From Acidobacteriaceae bacterium (lineage in GTDB: Bacteria > Acidobacteriota > Terriglobia > Terriglobales > Acidobacteriaceae): 7,135 nucleotides of DNA. Made by a program: the position numbers and the translations under genes. The notes under the pieces were generated by a model. It worked only from the letters and a program-made list of their open reading frames with translations. It searched no databases and had not been told where the DNA came from. The DNA is taken from assembly GCA_030039895.1 (NCBI GenBank), contig JASHUR010000260.1, positions 1 through 7,135 on the forward strand. The letters run 5' to 3'. Positions 1 to 5,936 of the stretch are shown one piece after another. Position 1 is the stretch's first letter. Each line of letters starts with the position of its first letter.

Positions 1-112
1 GCGGCAGAAAATTGCCGGCGAGGGTTTGGAGGTGTCCGTTGCGCAGAAGCGGCCTGGGGGCGAAGGGCGTAAGCCAGGTCTGCGCGGCAGGCGACACCGT
101 CTGCATGTTCAT
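1..112 (-). CDS. YheT-like alpha/beta hydrolase, N-terminal fragment (cut by window edge)
   Basis: Reading the minus strand from position 112 gives an open frame to the window edge (37 residues). It includes PLLRNGHLQTLAGNFLP, which matches the N-terminal signature of the YheT/COG0429 alpha/beta-hydrolase family (an RNxHLQT block shortly after the start). The catalytic Ser-Asp-His region lies outside the window, so activity cannot be judged. Family members are predicted cytoplasmic esterases or hydrolases of poorly defined substrate. Two in-frame ATGs are possible. The one at 112-110 overlaps the TGA of the upstream DUF72 gene in a classic ATGA arrangement; the other, at 106-104, starts 2 nt after that stop. 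I chose the ATGA start because it implies translational coupling. A GGAAGGG stretch about 11 nt upstream could serve as a weak ribosome site. The family call rests on a short fragment. Confidence 0.7.
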   Translation of the reverse strand, partial: MNMQTVSPAAQTWLTPFAPRPLLRNGHLQTLAGNFLP

Positions 113-855
113 GCGCTGCGCAGCCCTTCCAGGACGCTGACTGCACGCAGCGCTCCGATAGGAGTCTCTTCGTGCTTGAAGTAGGCAAATGCATCACCCG
201 CTGCTGCGCGTGTCTGGAGTTTGGAACGAACGGCTGCAAGGTCCTTGGCGGAATACTCGCTCTTGCGGAAGCGATAGCACCTAAAAGGCGCGGTGTGCTC
301 CTCGGGGGTAATGAGGTCGTCGCTTTCGGCAATGCACAGGGCAGCGGAGTGTGCGCGGAGGGCCGCATATACATCCGCGCAGAACCATGACTCGTGACGG
401 AACTCGAATGCGAACTTCAGATTCACGGCCCGAGCGTCGTCGAGGAATGCATCGAGGCGGTCGACATCTGCCTTTGCATTGGGTGGAAGCTGGAAGAGCA
501 CAAGCCCGATGCGATTGGCCGCGGCGACAGGCGCGATGGAGTCGGCAAACTGGCGCAACGCATCGTGGCAATTCCTGAGGCGAAGAATATGGGTGATGCG
601 CTGAGGCGCCTTGAAGGAGAAATGGAAGCTCGCGCCAGTGGCTTCAAGCCAGGTTCTTACTGTGTTCGCAGAGGGAAGGCTACGGAAGGTATAGTTGACC
701 TCGACGGAGTTCAGGCGGGAGGCGTAGTAGTTCAGCAGCTTCTTTGCGGGCAGGTCGGAGGGATAAAAGTCCGGCTTCCAGGTAGAGTAGGCCCATCCGG
801 AACATCCGACATAGAACTGGCCATGCGGACGCGCGTTCTTTTTGGGGCCAGTCAT
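109..855 (-). CDS. DUF72 (YecE-like) domain protein
   Basis: A 248-residue protein covering the whole DUF72/YecE family, which has a TIM-barrel-like fold and no agreed biochemical function. Visible family motifs in order are YVGCSGWAY (15-23), FYP (30-32), VEVNYTF (51-57), FKAP (81-84), FQLPP (121-125), EFRHESW (151-157) and a late YFKHE (225-229), where many relatives have YFNN(H/D). Length is normal for the family. The ATG at 855 puts the first motif 15 residues in, as expected, but no Shine-Dalgarno sequence is visible before it. The gene starts 40 nt after the encoded CCA end of tRNA-His on the same strand, with no terminator between, so it is probably expressed by read-through from the tRNA promoter. 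It overlaps the downstream hydrolase start by 4 nt. Family assignment is firm; the function is unknown. Confidence 0.9.
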   Translation of the reverse strand: MTGPKKNARPHGQFYVGCSGWAYSTWKPDFYPSDLPAKKLLNYYASRLNSVEVNYTFRSLPSANTVRTWLEATGASFHFSFKAPQRITHILRLRNCHDALRQFADSIAPVAAANRIGLVLFQLPPNAKADVDRLDAFLDDARAVNLKFAFEFRHESWFCADVYAALRAHSAALCIAESDDLITPEEHTAPFRCYRFRKSEYSAKDLAAVRSKLQTRAAAGDAFAYFKHEETPIGALRAVSVLEGLRSA

Positions 856-895
856 GGGAATTTGAACAGGAAGGGCGCGGTTCTGATACTGATTC

Positions 896-971
896 TGGGG
901 CGGCTAGTGGGGATCGAACCCACGACATCCTGAGCCACAGTCAGGCGTTCTGCCGCTGAACTATAGCCGCC
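896..971 (-). tRNA. tRNA-His (anticodon GTG)
   Basis: The minus strand folds as a complete cloverleaf. The acceptor arm GCGGCTA pairs with TAGCCGC, the D arm is GTTC/GAAC, the anticodon stem is CCTGA/TCAGG with loop CTGTGGC (anticodon GTG), and the T arm is GTGGG/CCCAC with loop TTCGATC. The diagnostic histidine identity feature is present: an extra G at -1 (position 971) opposite discriminator C73 (position 899). The 3' CCA is encoded (898-896). A TGCTATAAT extended -10 box lies just upstream. The DUF72 gene follows 40 nt downstream. Confidence 0.97.
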
Positions 972-983
972 GTACCAAGCCTG

Positions 984-992
984 ATTATAGCA
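984..992 (-). promoter_or_regulatory. Extended -10 promoter of tRNA-His
   Basis: On the minus strand this reads TGCTATAAT, a perfect sigma70 -10 hexamer with the TGn extension. No good -35 hexamer is found 16-18 nt further up (the stretch is A-rich), which fits an extended -10 promoter. The predicted transcription start near 977 is about 6 nt before the tRNA 5' end. The same promoter probably feeds the DUF72 and hydrolase genes. Confidence 0.7.
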
Positions 993-1070
993 TTGGCAGC
1001 AGAGCGTTTTTGCTTCGCTGCCGCGCGCACAAAGGCCCTGACAACGGCGCGCAGCAATGGATTTTATTGC

Positions 1071-1586
1071 ATGGAGCCTGAGATTCTTTCGCCGCTCAAC
1101 GAGCCTTTGCATGCGCGGGCGCGCGTGGGCGGCAAGCTTTTTTCCGACGAAAATCTGGACCTGCTGGCCCATGTACTCGACGACTGTTTCCGCATTCCGT
1201 GGACCTCCATCCGGTTTGGAATCGACGGTCTGATCGGGCTGGTTCCGTTTGCGGGAGACGTGCTGGCCGGGCTGGCGTCGTGCATCATCGTGATTGCGGC
1301 GTGGTTTCGCGGAGTGCCCTATATAACGCTGACGCGGATGGTCGTGAATCTCGGGCTGGATGTGCTCATCGGAGCAATTCCGGTTCTGGGCGATGCGTTT
1401 GATATCGCATGGAAGGCGAACCGGCGGAATTACAAGCTATTGTCGCGCGAGCTCCGGCAGCCTCACCGGCACACATGGAAGGATTACGTATTTCTCGCGT
1501 GCCTGGCACTGGTGCTGTTTGTGATTTTTACCATTCCGATCGTGGCGCTTATGTGGCTGGTGGCGTGGTTTGTGCATCACGCGTGA
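1071..1586 (+). CDS. DUF4112 family membrane protein
   Basis: A 171-residue protein of the DUF4112 family, small bacterial inner-membrane proteins of unknown function. The hallmark core is present: RIPWTSIRFGIDGLIGLVPFAGD (residues 41-63 approximately), followed by a second, related LIGAIPVLGDAFD (99-111). These two P-x-x-GD turns lie in or next to hydrophobic segments at about 64-80 and 89-107. A basic stretch follows (117-137), then a long C-terminal hydrophobic hairpin (about 139-168). I start the gene at the ATG at 1071. The frame is open up to a TTG at 993, but the added 26 residues are not family-like and that TTG sits beside the divergent tRNA-His promoter. No clear Shine-Dalgarno precedes 1071, so the start is moderately certain. 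tRNA-Pro follows 34 nt after the stop. Confidence 0.88.
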   Translation: MEPEILSPLNEPLHARARVGGKLFSDENLDLLAHVLDDCFRIPWTSIRFGIDGLIGLVPFAGDVLAGLASCIIVIAAWFRGVPYITLTRMVVNLGLDVLIGAIPVLGDAFDIAWKANRRNYKLLSRELRQPHRHTWKDYVFLACLALVLFVIFTIPIVALMWLVAWFVHHA

Positions 1587-1604
1587 GCGGTCCTGACGCT
1601 GCGA

Positions 1605-1610
1605 TACAAT
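1605..1610 (+). promoter_or_regulatory. Probable -10 box of tRNA-Pro
   Basis: TACAAT (one mismatch to TATAAT) ends 10 nt before the tRNA-Pro 5' end, a spacing that would start transcription a few bases before the mature tRNA. No convincing -35 hexamer is seen at 16-18 nt, where the DUF4112 stop codon lies, so the call is tentative. Confidence 0.4.
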
Positions 1611-1620
1611 TTCATAGAGT

Positions 1621-1697
1621 CGGGGCGTAGCGCAGTCTGGTAGCGCATCTGCTTTGGGAGCAGAGGGTCGGGGGTTCGAATCCCTCCGCCCCGACCA
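1621..1697 (+). tRNA. tRNA-Pro (anticodon TGG)
   Basis: A complete cloverleaf. The acceptor CGGGGCG pairs with CGCCCCG, including the C1-G72 pair typical of bacterial tRNA-Pro. The anticodon stem is TCTGC/GCAGA with loop TTTGGGA (anticodon TGG), and the T arm carries GGTTCGAATCC. Discriminator A73 and an encoded CCA (1695-1697) are present. The gene lies 34 nt after the DUF4112 stop and is followed by a gene-free stretch rich in inverted repeats. Confidence 0.97.
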
Positions 1698-1712
1698 TTC
1701 TTCCAATCCTCT

Positions 1713-1733
1713 CTTAAAGCCCTCTGCTTTAAG
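1713..1733. repeat. Perfect inverted repeat after tRNA-Pro
   Basis: CTTAAAGC, 5-nt loop CCTCT, then GCTTTAAG: 8 bp of perfect complementarity 16 nt after the tRNA-Pro CCA. Its position suits a transcript-end or 3'-trailer hairpin. However, the stem is AT-rich and no T-run follows, so it is not a canonical intrinsic terminator. Confidence 0.6.
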
Positions 1734-1738
1734 CCCTT

Positions 1739-1766
1739 TGGGATGAGTGGGTAAGCACCCCTCCCA
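1739..1766. repeat. Imperfect hairpin behind tRNA-Pro
   Basis: TGGGA (1739-1743) is complementary to TCCCA (1762-1766), and GGGT (1749-1752) to ACCC (1757-1760) around an AAGC tetraloop, with further GAG/CTC pairing and bulges between. A small dyad CCTGA-ATA-TCAGG follows at 1769-1781. Together with the repeat at 1713-1733 this makes three consecutive hairpins. They could form a composite terminator or a short structured RNA; no T-run is present. Confidence 0.45.
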
Positions 1767-1899
1767 GACCTGAATATCAGGACATATGCCGCCCTGCTTT
1801 TGCGCCCAGAAGATGATGGCCTGTTCTCAGGGGTCTATGTATGATTGTTGTGCAGCCTCCATCTTATTCACGGAAATGTTCACGGTCACGCTGGACTGG

Positions 1900-1917
1900 C
1901 GTGCCGGTTCCGGCACG
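1900..1917. repeat. GC-rich perfect dyad upstream of the PilZ gene
   Basis: CGTGCCGG-TT-CCGGCACG: two perfect 8-bp arms with a 2-nt centre, 50 nt before the start codon of the PilZ-domain gene. As DNA it could be an operator for a dimeric regulator; as RNA it would fold as a 7-bp stem closed by a GTTC tetraloop in the 5' leader. No T-run follows, so it is unlikely to be a terminator. Confidence 0.6.
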
Positions 1918-1952
1918 AATTGGCGAGAGATGCTCTTGGGCTGCATTCGGCT

Positions 1953-1959
1953 GGGAGGA
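1953..1959 (+). promoter_or_regulatory. Ribosome binding site of the PilZ gene
   Basis: GGGAGGA lies 8 nt before the ATG at 1968. It is the only strong Shine-Dalgarno sequence seen in this window, and it fixes the start of the 459-residue protein. Confidence 0.75.
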
Positions 1960-1967
1960 TCTGAGCG

Positions 1968-3347
1968 ATGTCTTGGATCAGCGACTTAAAACGCGCGATG
2001 AAGAAATTCCCCGAGCTGGACTTGCCACGCGCCGAACGGCGGACTGCATCCAGGCTGGCGGCCAGATATGGGCCTGACTCCGCATCCGCGCCCGCACGCA
2101 TCAAGGACATCAGCGACACAGGCCTCTACCTGGTTACTGAAAAGCGCCTCAGCACCGGCGAATTGATCACCCTCACACTCGAGGAGGAAGGCAAGCAGGA
2201 GAACAGCTCCGAGCTCCAAGTTTGCGTGCATGCGCGGGTCGCACGGCAGGGAGAGGATGGCATCGGGCTGTCGTTTGTCCTGCCTCCGGGACTGGATACC
2301 GACCTTTGGGGTGTGCTCGTACGGAACATCGTCGTTCTCAACGATCAACGTCAAATCGCGGAAATGTTCCGCACCCTCAGGACCGTCCTCTTCCTGTGCC
2401 GCATCTGTCAGTCCGGGGCTGAGGAGGCGATCCTTCTGCTGGGCGGGCAACTCGACTCGGACCGCACTGAATCCTTGGTCAAGATCGCGCTGTCCGCGGA
2501 AAGCATGCTCGCTTCGGAGCCTGACGCCGACCGCATGCGCGCTAATCCCAAGCTTGTGGCAAACATTCTGAAAGAGGGGTCCTGGTGCCGCGATGAAGTG
2601 GTCATGCCGCTATGGGCGGGGCTTCTCGCCTCATCCTGCTCCGCTGGCGCGCCCGACGACTCCAATCAGGTGCTTGTCAAGCTGCTCATCAACATGCTGC
2701 CTAACCACGCGAAGATCTTCATCGACGGTTGCGAGCGAGCCTTGAAGTCTGCACCCGGAGGTGAGAAGTCCCCCGACGCTTCCATCGTTCTCAGCACGAA
2801 GGAGATGATTATTCTCACCGGCGAGTACGACCTTACCAAGAATTCGCATGACGTTGCCCATCTGTTCTATCTGGGGCTGATTCAGAAGCAGTTCAACTTC
2901 ACCTCCTACCGTGACATCGAGAGCTTCGATATCACCCCCACCAACCTGGGCCTTGAGCTCTTCAAGCACTGCCACGGCGATCGCGGAAAGATCGAGCCGC
3001 ATCTTGTCGAAGCGGCCAACACCCATTTGCTCAACTTCGCCCCCCAACTTACGCGCCAGTTCAACATCACTGTAGACGAGATGACAGATAGGACGAAGCC
3101 TAACGATCCACCTTATTATCAAGTTGCGATTGCGCCTTCACAAGGTACAACGAGTGCGACGGCTACCAAACAGTACTCCTCAAAAGAAGAGTTCATTGCG
3201 GACCTGCAGCAGAGGCTTGGATACGCTGATGGGGCGATAGAGAGGTTCTTTGCCGACCCTGAGCGGCATCATAAGTTACTGAACCATCCCATGTGTGACG
3301 AGGACGCACAGTACTTTGGCTGGTACCCTGACTACGACAAACGCTGA
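1968..3347 (+). CDS. PilZ-domain protein with Abi-alpha/DUF4393-like C-terminal half
   Basis: A 459-residue soluble protein with no signal peptide or membrane segment. Residues about 21-125 form a PilZ domain: the arginine motif R25-T-A-S-R29 and D47-I-S-D-T-G52 ((D/N)xSxxG) are both intact, so c-di-GMP binding is expected from family knowledge. An alpha-helical linker follows (128-205). Residues about 190-340 resemble the Abi-alpha/DUF4393 layout: a MPLWAGLLASS block (213-223, compare the family's LWANLLA), a LLINMLPNHAKIFIDG block (239-254, compare the family's (I)LKxLSPxxAKLLD), HLFYLGLIQ (298-306), and a terminal TPTNLGLELFKHC (323-335, compare LTxFGxxFVxxC). This second assignment is by pattern resemblance only. 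The last 125 residues, with an acidic, aromatic tail, are unrecognised. The gene stands alone, 270 nt behind tRNA-Pro and convergent with the next gene. A role in c-di-GMP-linked stress or phage response is speculative. Confidence 0.8.
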   Translation: MSWISDLKRAMKKFPELDLPRAERRTASRLAARYGPDSASAPARIKDISDTGLYLVTEKRLSTGELITLTLEEEGKQENSSELQVCVHARVARQGEDGIGLSFVLPPGLDTDLWGVLVRNIVVLNDQRQIAEMFRTLRTVLFLCRICQSGAEEAILLLGGQLDSDRTESLVKIALSAESMLASEPDADRMRANPKLVANILKEGSWCRDEVVMPLWAGLLASSCSAGAPDDSNQVLVKLLINMLPNHAKIFIDGCERALKSAPGGEKSPDASIVLSTKEMIILTGEYDLTKNSHDVAHLFYLGLIQKQFNFTSYRDIESFDITPTNLGLELFKHCHGDRGKIEPHLVEAANTHLLNFAPQLTRQFNITVDEMTDRTKPNDPPYYQVAIAPSQGTTSATATKQYSSKEEFIADLQQRLGYADGAIERFFADPERHHKLLNHPMCDEDAQYFGWYPDYDKR

Positions 3348-3478
3348 TTGAAGTTCGGCAGAGAAATTTCACGTTTGACGGGTGACCTACATCTGAGCGA
3401 TGAGCCAGGATGAGCGTGTCCTAAGTCTTGCATTTGAAACCGGGACCCACCACCTCTTTTGTTTGACCGAGCTGGGGC

Positions 3479-5005
3479 CTACTCCAAACGGCACACCTTC
3501 GCCACTGCGTTCTCATAAGGGCAGGGAAAACTCGTCTTCGCATCCGCCTGAAGCAGCATCCAGGTTACGCCCAAGGGCTTGAGCTTCTCCGCGCGCTCCT
3601 GATCACTCATCTGGTTGATTCCAATCTGCGCATCGCGTTGCCTCGCCCACAGGCCCGCAATCGACGGCTTGACGACGGCTGCAACTGCCTGGTCTTTGTC
3701 GTCGGCCAGCAGACTCCGCTCGGTTGTCGCGCGAAAGGCCTGCATATCCACGCCGTTGCGAAACTCCAGGTCAGGCTCAGCCGCAAACACCGCATCGGCC
3801 GGAGTGTTGCTGCGTATCCACACATAAGCCTGCGCCCACGGGTTGCGCGGGCGCATTCCCGGCCATTCGATATGAGCTGAGTCTGGATATGCCGCTCGTT
3901 GCGCCGCATACATTCCGCTGGATGCAGCCGCAAGCAGCGCAAACAGCAGCCAGCGCGTCTTCCTCCCGTACCACAGTTGCCTGCCCAGCCATCCGCCCAA
4001 CAGCAGCAGCCCCAGAAGGTAGATGATTTGAAAGCTGCGCAATATCTGCAGGCGCGCCACAAAATACGGTCCCGTGGAGTGAACAAATAGAAATGCGGCC
4101 AATATGCTGGACACTCCCAGCAGAATGCACGCCAGGCACAGGTTGCGAACCCGCCCGCCGGTCTGCGACCGGTACGCAGCCAACCCTAGCAGCGCCAGCG
4201 GAGCCGCGAGCCCAAAGTCTTCGTACCATTTCCATGCCAGCGGGAACAGGTAATCTCTTCCCCGGTAGTGCATCGCCTCAAAGTACGCATGCGAAACCGG
4301 CGCGTGCCGCGTCGCAAGCGCAATTACGCCGATCATCGCTACCCCGGCTGCCCCAAGCGCAATCGCTCCTCGCACATGGCCAGTATCAACCAGTGCATAC
4401 AGCAGCGCCAGCGCAGCCGTGTAAAGCACCATCAGCGGATGCATGAGGCCCATCAGCAACAGCAGCGGCGCGGCGAGCTTCCATCGGTGATTCAGAAGGG
4501 CTGCTGCGACGAACAACGCAATCGGTGTTGAAAATGACCGCGACGTTACGTAGGGGTCCATCAGTGTCAGCGCCGTTCCCGCAGCGGGCAGTGTGAAACA
4601 GGCTGCGGCGAAGCCCACCACCGACCAGCGCTCGGCTATATGCGCAAATAAACGGCAGCCTACATACCAGCTCCCAAGCAGAAACAGATAAATCGACGCA
4701 AGGTGCGTCACCAGCAGTATCACTGGCAGCGAGAGATGCGTCACTCGGATCGCATCTGCCATGACGTGCGCAAAAATTGAGAGATGTGTGTTTGACAATA
4801 CAAACGGCGCATCCGGCTTAAACAGTGACGGATTCAGCAGCTTCCTGATTCCCGCAACGTAAATGCTCGCGTCATCGGAAAACGGATGATACCCGTGAAT
4901 CAACAGGACAGCGGGCGTAAGAGCAGCAAGGCGCAGGAGTGGAGTATCGGCGTGGGCTGTGCCGCGTACCGTCGCAACGGGCGATTCCAACAACGTTTGC
5001 GGCAT
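3479..5005 (-). CDS. Polytopic membrane protein, putative GT-C-type glycosyltransferase
   Basis: A 508-residue inner-membrane protein with about ten hydrophobic segments (roughly 23-38, 91-112, 128-148, 159-172, 178-203, 213-231, 264-280, 288-308, 324-343, 350-366) and a soluble C-terminal domain (367-508). The first loop after TM1 carries HPFSDDASIY (40-49). An acidic D44-D45 pair in that place is typical of GT-C enzymes that use polyprenyl-phosphate sugars on the outer face of the membrane. The C-terminal AQAYVWIRSNTPADAVFAAEP (391-411) recalls the start of the periplasmic domain in many GT-C proteins. Other marked motifs are GLMHPLMVLY (186-195) and YRGRDYLFPLAWKWYEDFG (247-265). No named family is recognised with certainty. 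The ATG at 5005 lacks a visible Shine-Dalgarno. The gene lies 175 nt after a dprE1-dprE2-like pair on the same strand, which suggests, but does not prove, that it uses their product. It could equally be a transporter or an unrelated membrane protein. Confidence 0.75.
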   Translation of the reverse strand: MPQTLLESPVATVRGTAHADTPLLRLAALTPAVLLIHGYHPFSDDASIYVAGIRKLLNPSLFKPDAPFVLSNTHLSIFAHVMADAIRVTHLSLPVILLVTHLASIYLFLLGSWYVGCRLFAHIAERWSVVGFAAACFTLPAAGTALTLMDPYVTSRSFSTPIALFVAAALLNHRWKLAAPLLLLMGLMHPLMVLYTAALALLYALVDTGHVRGAIALGAAGVAMIGVIALATRHAPVSHAYFEAMHYRGRDYLFPLAWKWYEDFGLAAPLALLGLAAYRSQTGGRVRNLCLACILLGVSSILAAFLFVHSTGPYFVARLQILRSFQIIYLLGLLLLGGWLGRQLWYGRKTRWLLFALLAAASSGMYAAQRAAYPDSAHIEWPGMRPRNPWAQAYVWIRSNTPADAVFAAEPDLEFRNGVDMQAFRATTERSLLADDKDQAVAAVVKPSIAGLWARQRDAQIGINQMSDQERAEKLKPLGVTWMLLQADAKTSFPCPYENAVAKVCRLE

Positions 5006-5046
5006 AGTTTAGGGGAGGCTGCTCGTTTTCAGAAGTGCCACTGCAG

Positions 5047-5075
5047 CTTAGACGGAGCGAACAAGGACTTAGACG
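5047..5075. repeat. CTTAGACG direct repeats 21 bp apart
   Basis: Two exact copies of CTTAGACG (5047-5054 and 5068-5075), start to start 21 bp, i.e. two helical turns. They sit 42-70 nt upstream of the GT-C-like gene's ATG, in the only sizeable gap of the minus-strand cluster. The spacing suits tandem binding of a regulator, but two 8-mers could match by chance. Confidence 0.35.
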
Positions 5076-5180
5076 ACACACGGCAAAGATTTTCCGGGCT
5101 CTCTTGCGCTGCACGAAGGAAAGGCGATCAGTTCGTGAACGTTTGTTCGCAGATTTGTGGGAACTTTGTCCGGCCCGCCT

Positions 5181-5936
5181 CTACACGTTCAGCTTCTTGA
5201 AGATCCGTTCCGGAATCAGCCGTATGATCAGCATGATCATCGCCCAGAACGCCGGCAGATACACCACATCGCGCCGCTTCTCAATCGCCTTCACAATCCC
5301 GCGCGCCACCTGCGATGGCTTCGCAAACAACGGCCCTTGCGCCAGGTGCGCCGTCATCGGAGTCGCCACGAATCCCGGCTTGATCGTCAGTACCTGTACG
5401 CCCGCGCGGTCCATCCGCGCCCGCACTCCGCTCAGAAACACGTTCAGCGCGCCCTTCGAAGCGCCGTACACGTAATTGCTCTTGCGCCCGCGGTCGCCCG
5501 CGACCGATGAAATCACCGCCAGTGCCCCCTGCTTTGTGACTTCAAAGTAGTTCGCCAGCCACGTAATCAAAGACACAGGAGAAAGGAAATTCGTGCGCAG
5601 CACCGCCTCCGCCGCAGCGTAGCTCGCCTCTGTCTCCTCCTGTTTGCCCAGTACGCCATGGGCCAGCAACGCCAGCTCAATCGTCCCCAGAGACTTCGCC
5701 GCCGCCTCCAGCATCGCCGGATGCCCCGCCGTGTCGTCCAGGTCGATCGCATGCGTGGCCACGCCAGTCGCGCCGCGCGTATGCAGATCCGCGGCCACCG
5801 CGTTCAGCTTCTCCTGGCTGCGCGCCACCAGGTAAAAGCGCGCGCCACGCTCGGCCAGCAGCCGCAGAGTGGCTTCGCCAATGGCCGATGTCGCGCCCAG
5901 CGCCAGTACTGCCTTCGGGAAAGGCCGTTTCTCCAT
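5181..5936 (-). CDS. dprE2: DprE2-like decaprenylphospho-2-keto-ribose reductase (SDR family)
   Basis: A 251-residue short-chain dehydrogenase/reductase. The N-terminal Rossmann motif is G14-ATSAI-G20, followed by R39 after the second strand, AHGVLG (92-97) at the usual NAG position, N116, catalytic S144, and Y157-GAS-K161 as the YxxxK pair. The C-terminal part (KPGFVATPMTAHL, 186-198; VVYLPAFWA, 224-232; IPERIFKKL, 241-249) matches mycobacterial DprE2 rather than generic SDRs, including the membrane-associating hydrophobic end. Length also fits (Mtb DprE2 is about 254 residues). In the known pathway DprE2 uses NADH to reduce the 2-keto intermediate made by DprE1, giving polyprenyl-phospho-D-arabinofuranose. 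The ATG at 5936 shares one base with the TGA of the DprE1-like gene (TGATG), so the two are translationally coupled. The exact lipid substrate here is inferred. Confidence 0.85.
   Translation of the reverse strand: MEKRPFPKAVLALGATSAIGEATLRLLAERGARFYLVARSQEKLNAVAADLHTRGATGVATHAIDLDDTAGHPAMLEAAAKSLGTIELALLAHGVLGKQEETEASYAAAEAVLRTNFLSPVSLITWLANYFEVTKQGALAVISSVAGDRGRKSNYVYGASKGALNVFLSGVRARMDRAGVQVLTIKPGFVATPMTAHLAQGPLFAKPSQVARGIVKAIEKRRDVVYLPAFWAMIMLIIRLIPERIFKKLNV

Noticed and set aside
394..933. Plus-strand open frame of 179 codons across the DUF72 gene and into tRNA-His
   Set aside because: It is antisense to a clear DUF72 protein and ends inside the tRNA gene; the translation shows no family features.
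993..1070. Upstream TTG start for the DUF4112 gene
   Set aside because: The extra 26 residues are not family-like and begin next to the divergent tRNA-His promoter; the ATG at 1071 gives the normal length.
1786..1989. Possible small gene (67 codons) between tRNA-Pro and the PilZ gene
   Set aside because: No recognisable family, no ribosome site, Cys/Met-rich random-looking sequence, and it overlaps the dyad and the PilZ start.
2631..3122. Minus-strand open frame of 163 codons opposite the PilZ-domain gene
   Set aside because: Shadow frame; the plus strand has a strong ribosome site and recognisable domains.
1698..3347. Integrated element bounded by a repeat of the tRNA-Pro 3' end
   Set aside because: No integrase and no second copy of the tRNA 3' sequence is visible within the window; only the tRNA adjacency hints at it.
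3400..3582. Small plus-strand frame in the convergent gap after the PilZ gene
   Set aside because: It runs into the 3' end of the GT-C-like gene, with no ribosome site or conserved look. I also found no clear terminator hairpin in 3348-3478.
3777..4235. Minus-strand frame of 152 codons inside the GT-C-like gene
   Set aside because: Alternate frame of the membrane protein, with no membrane or domain pattern of its own.
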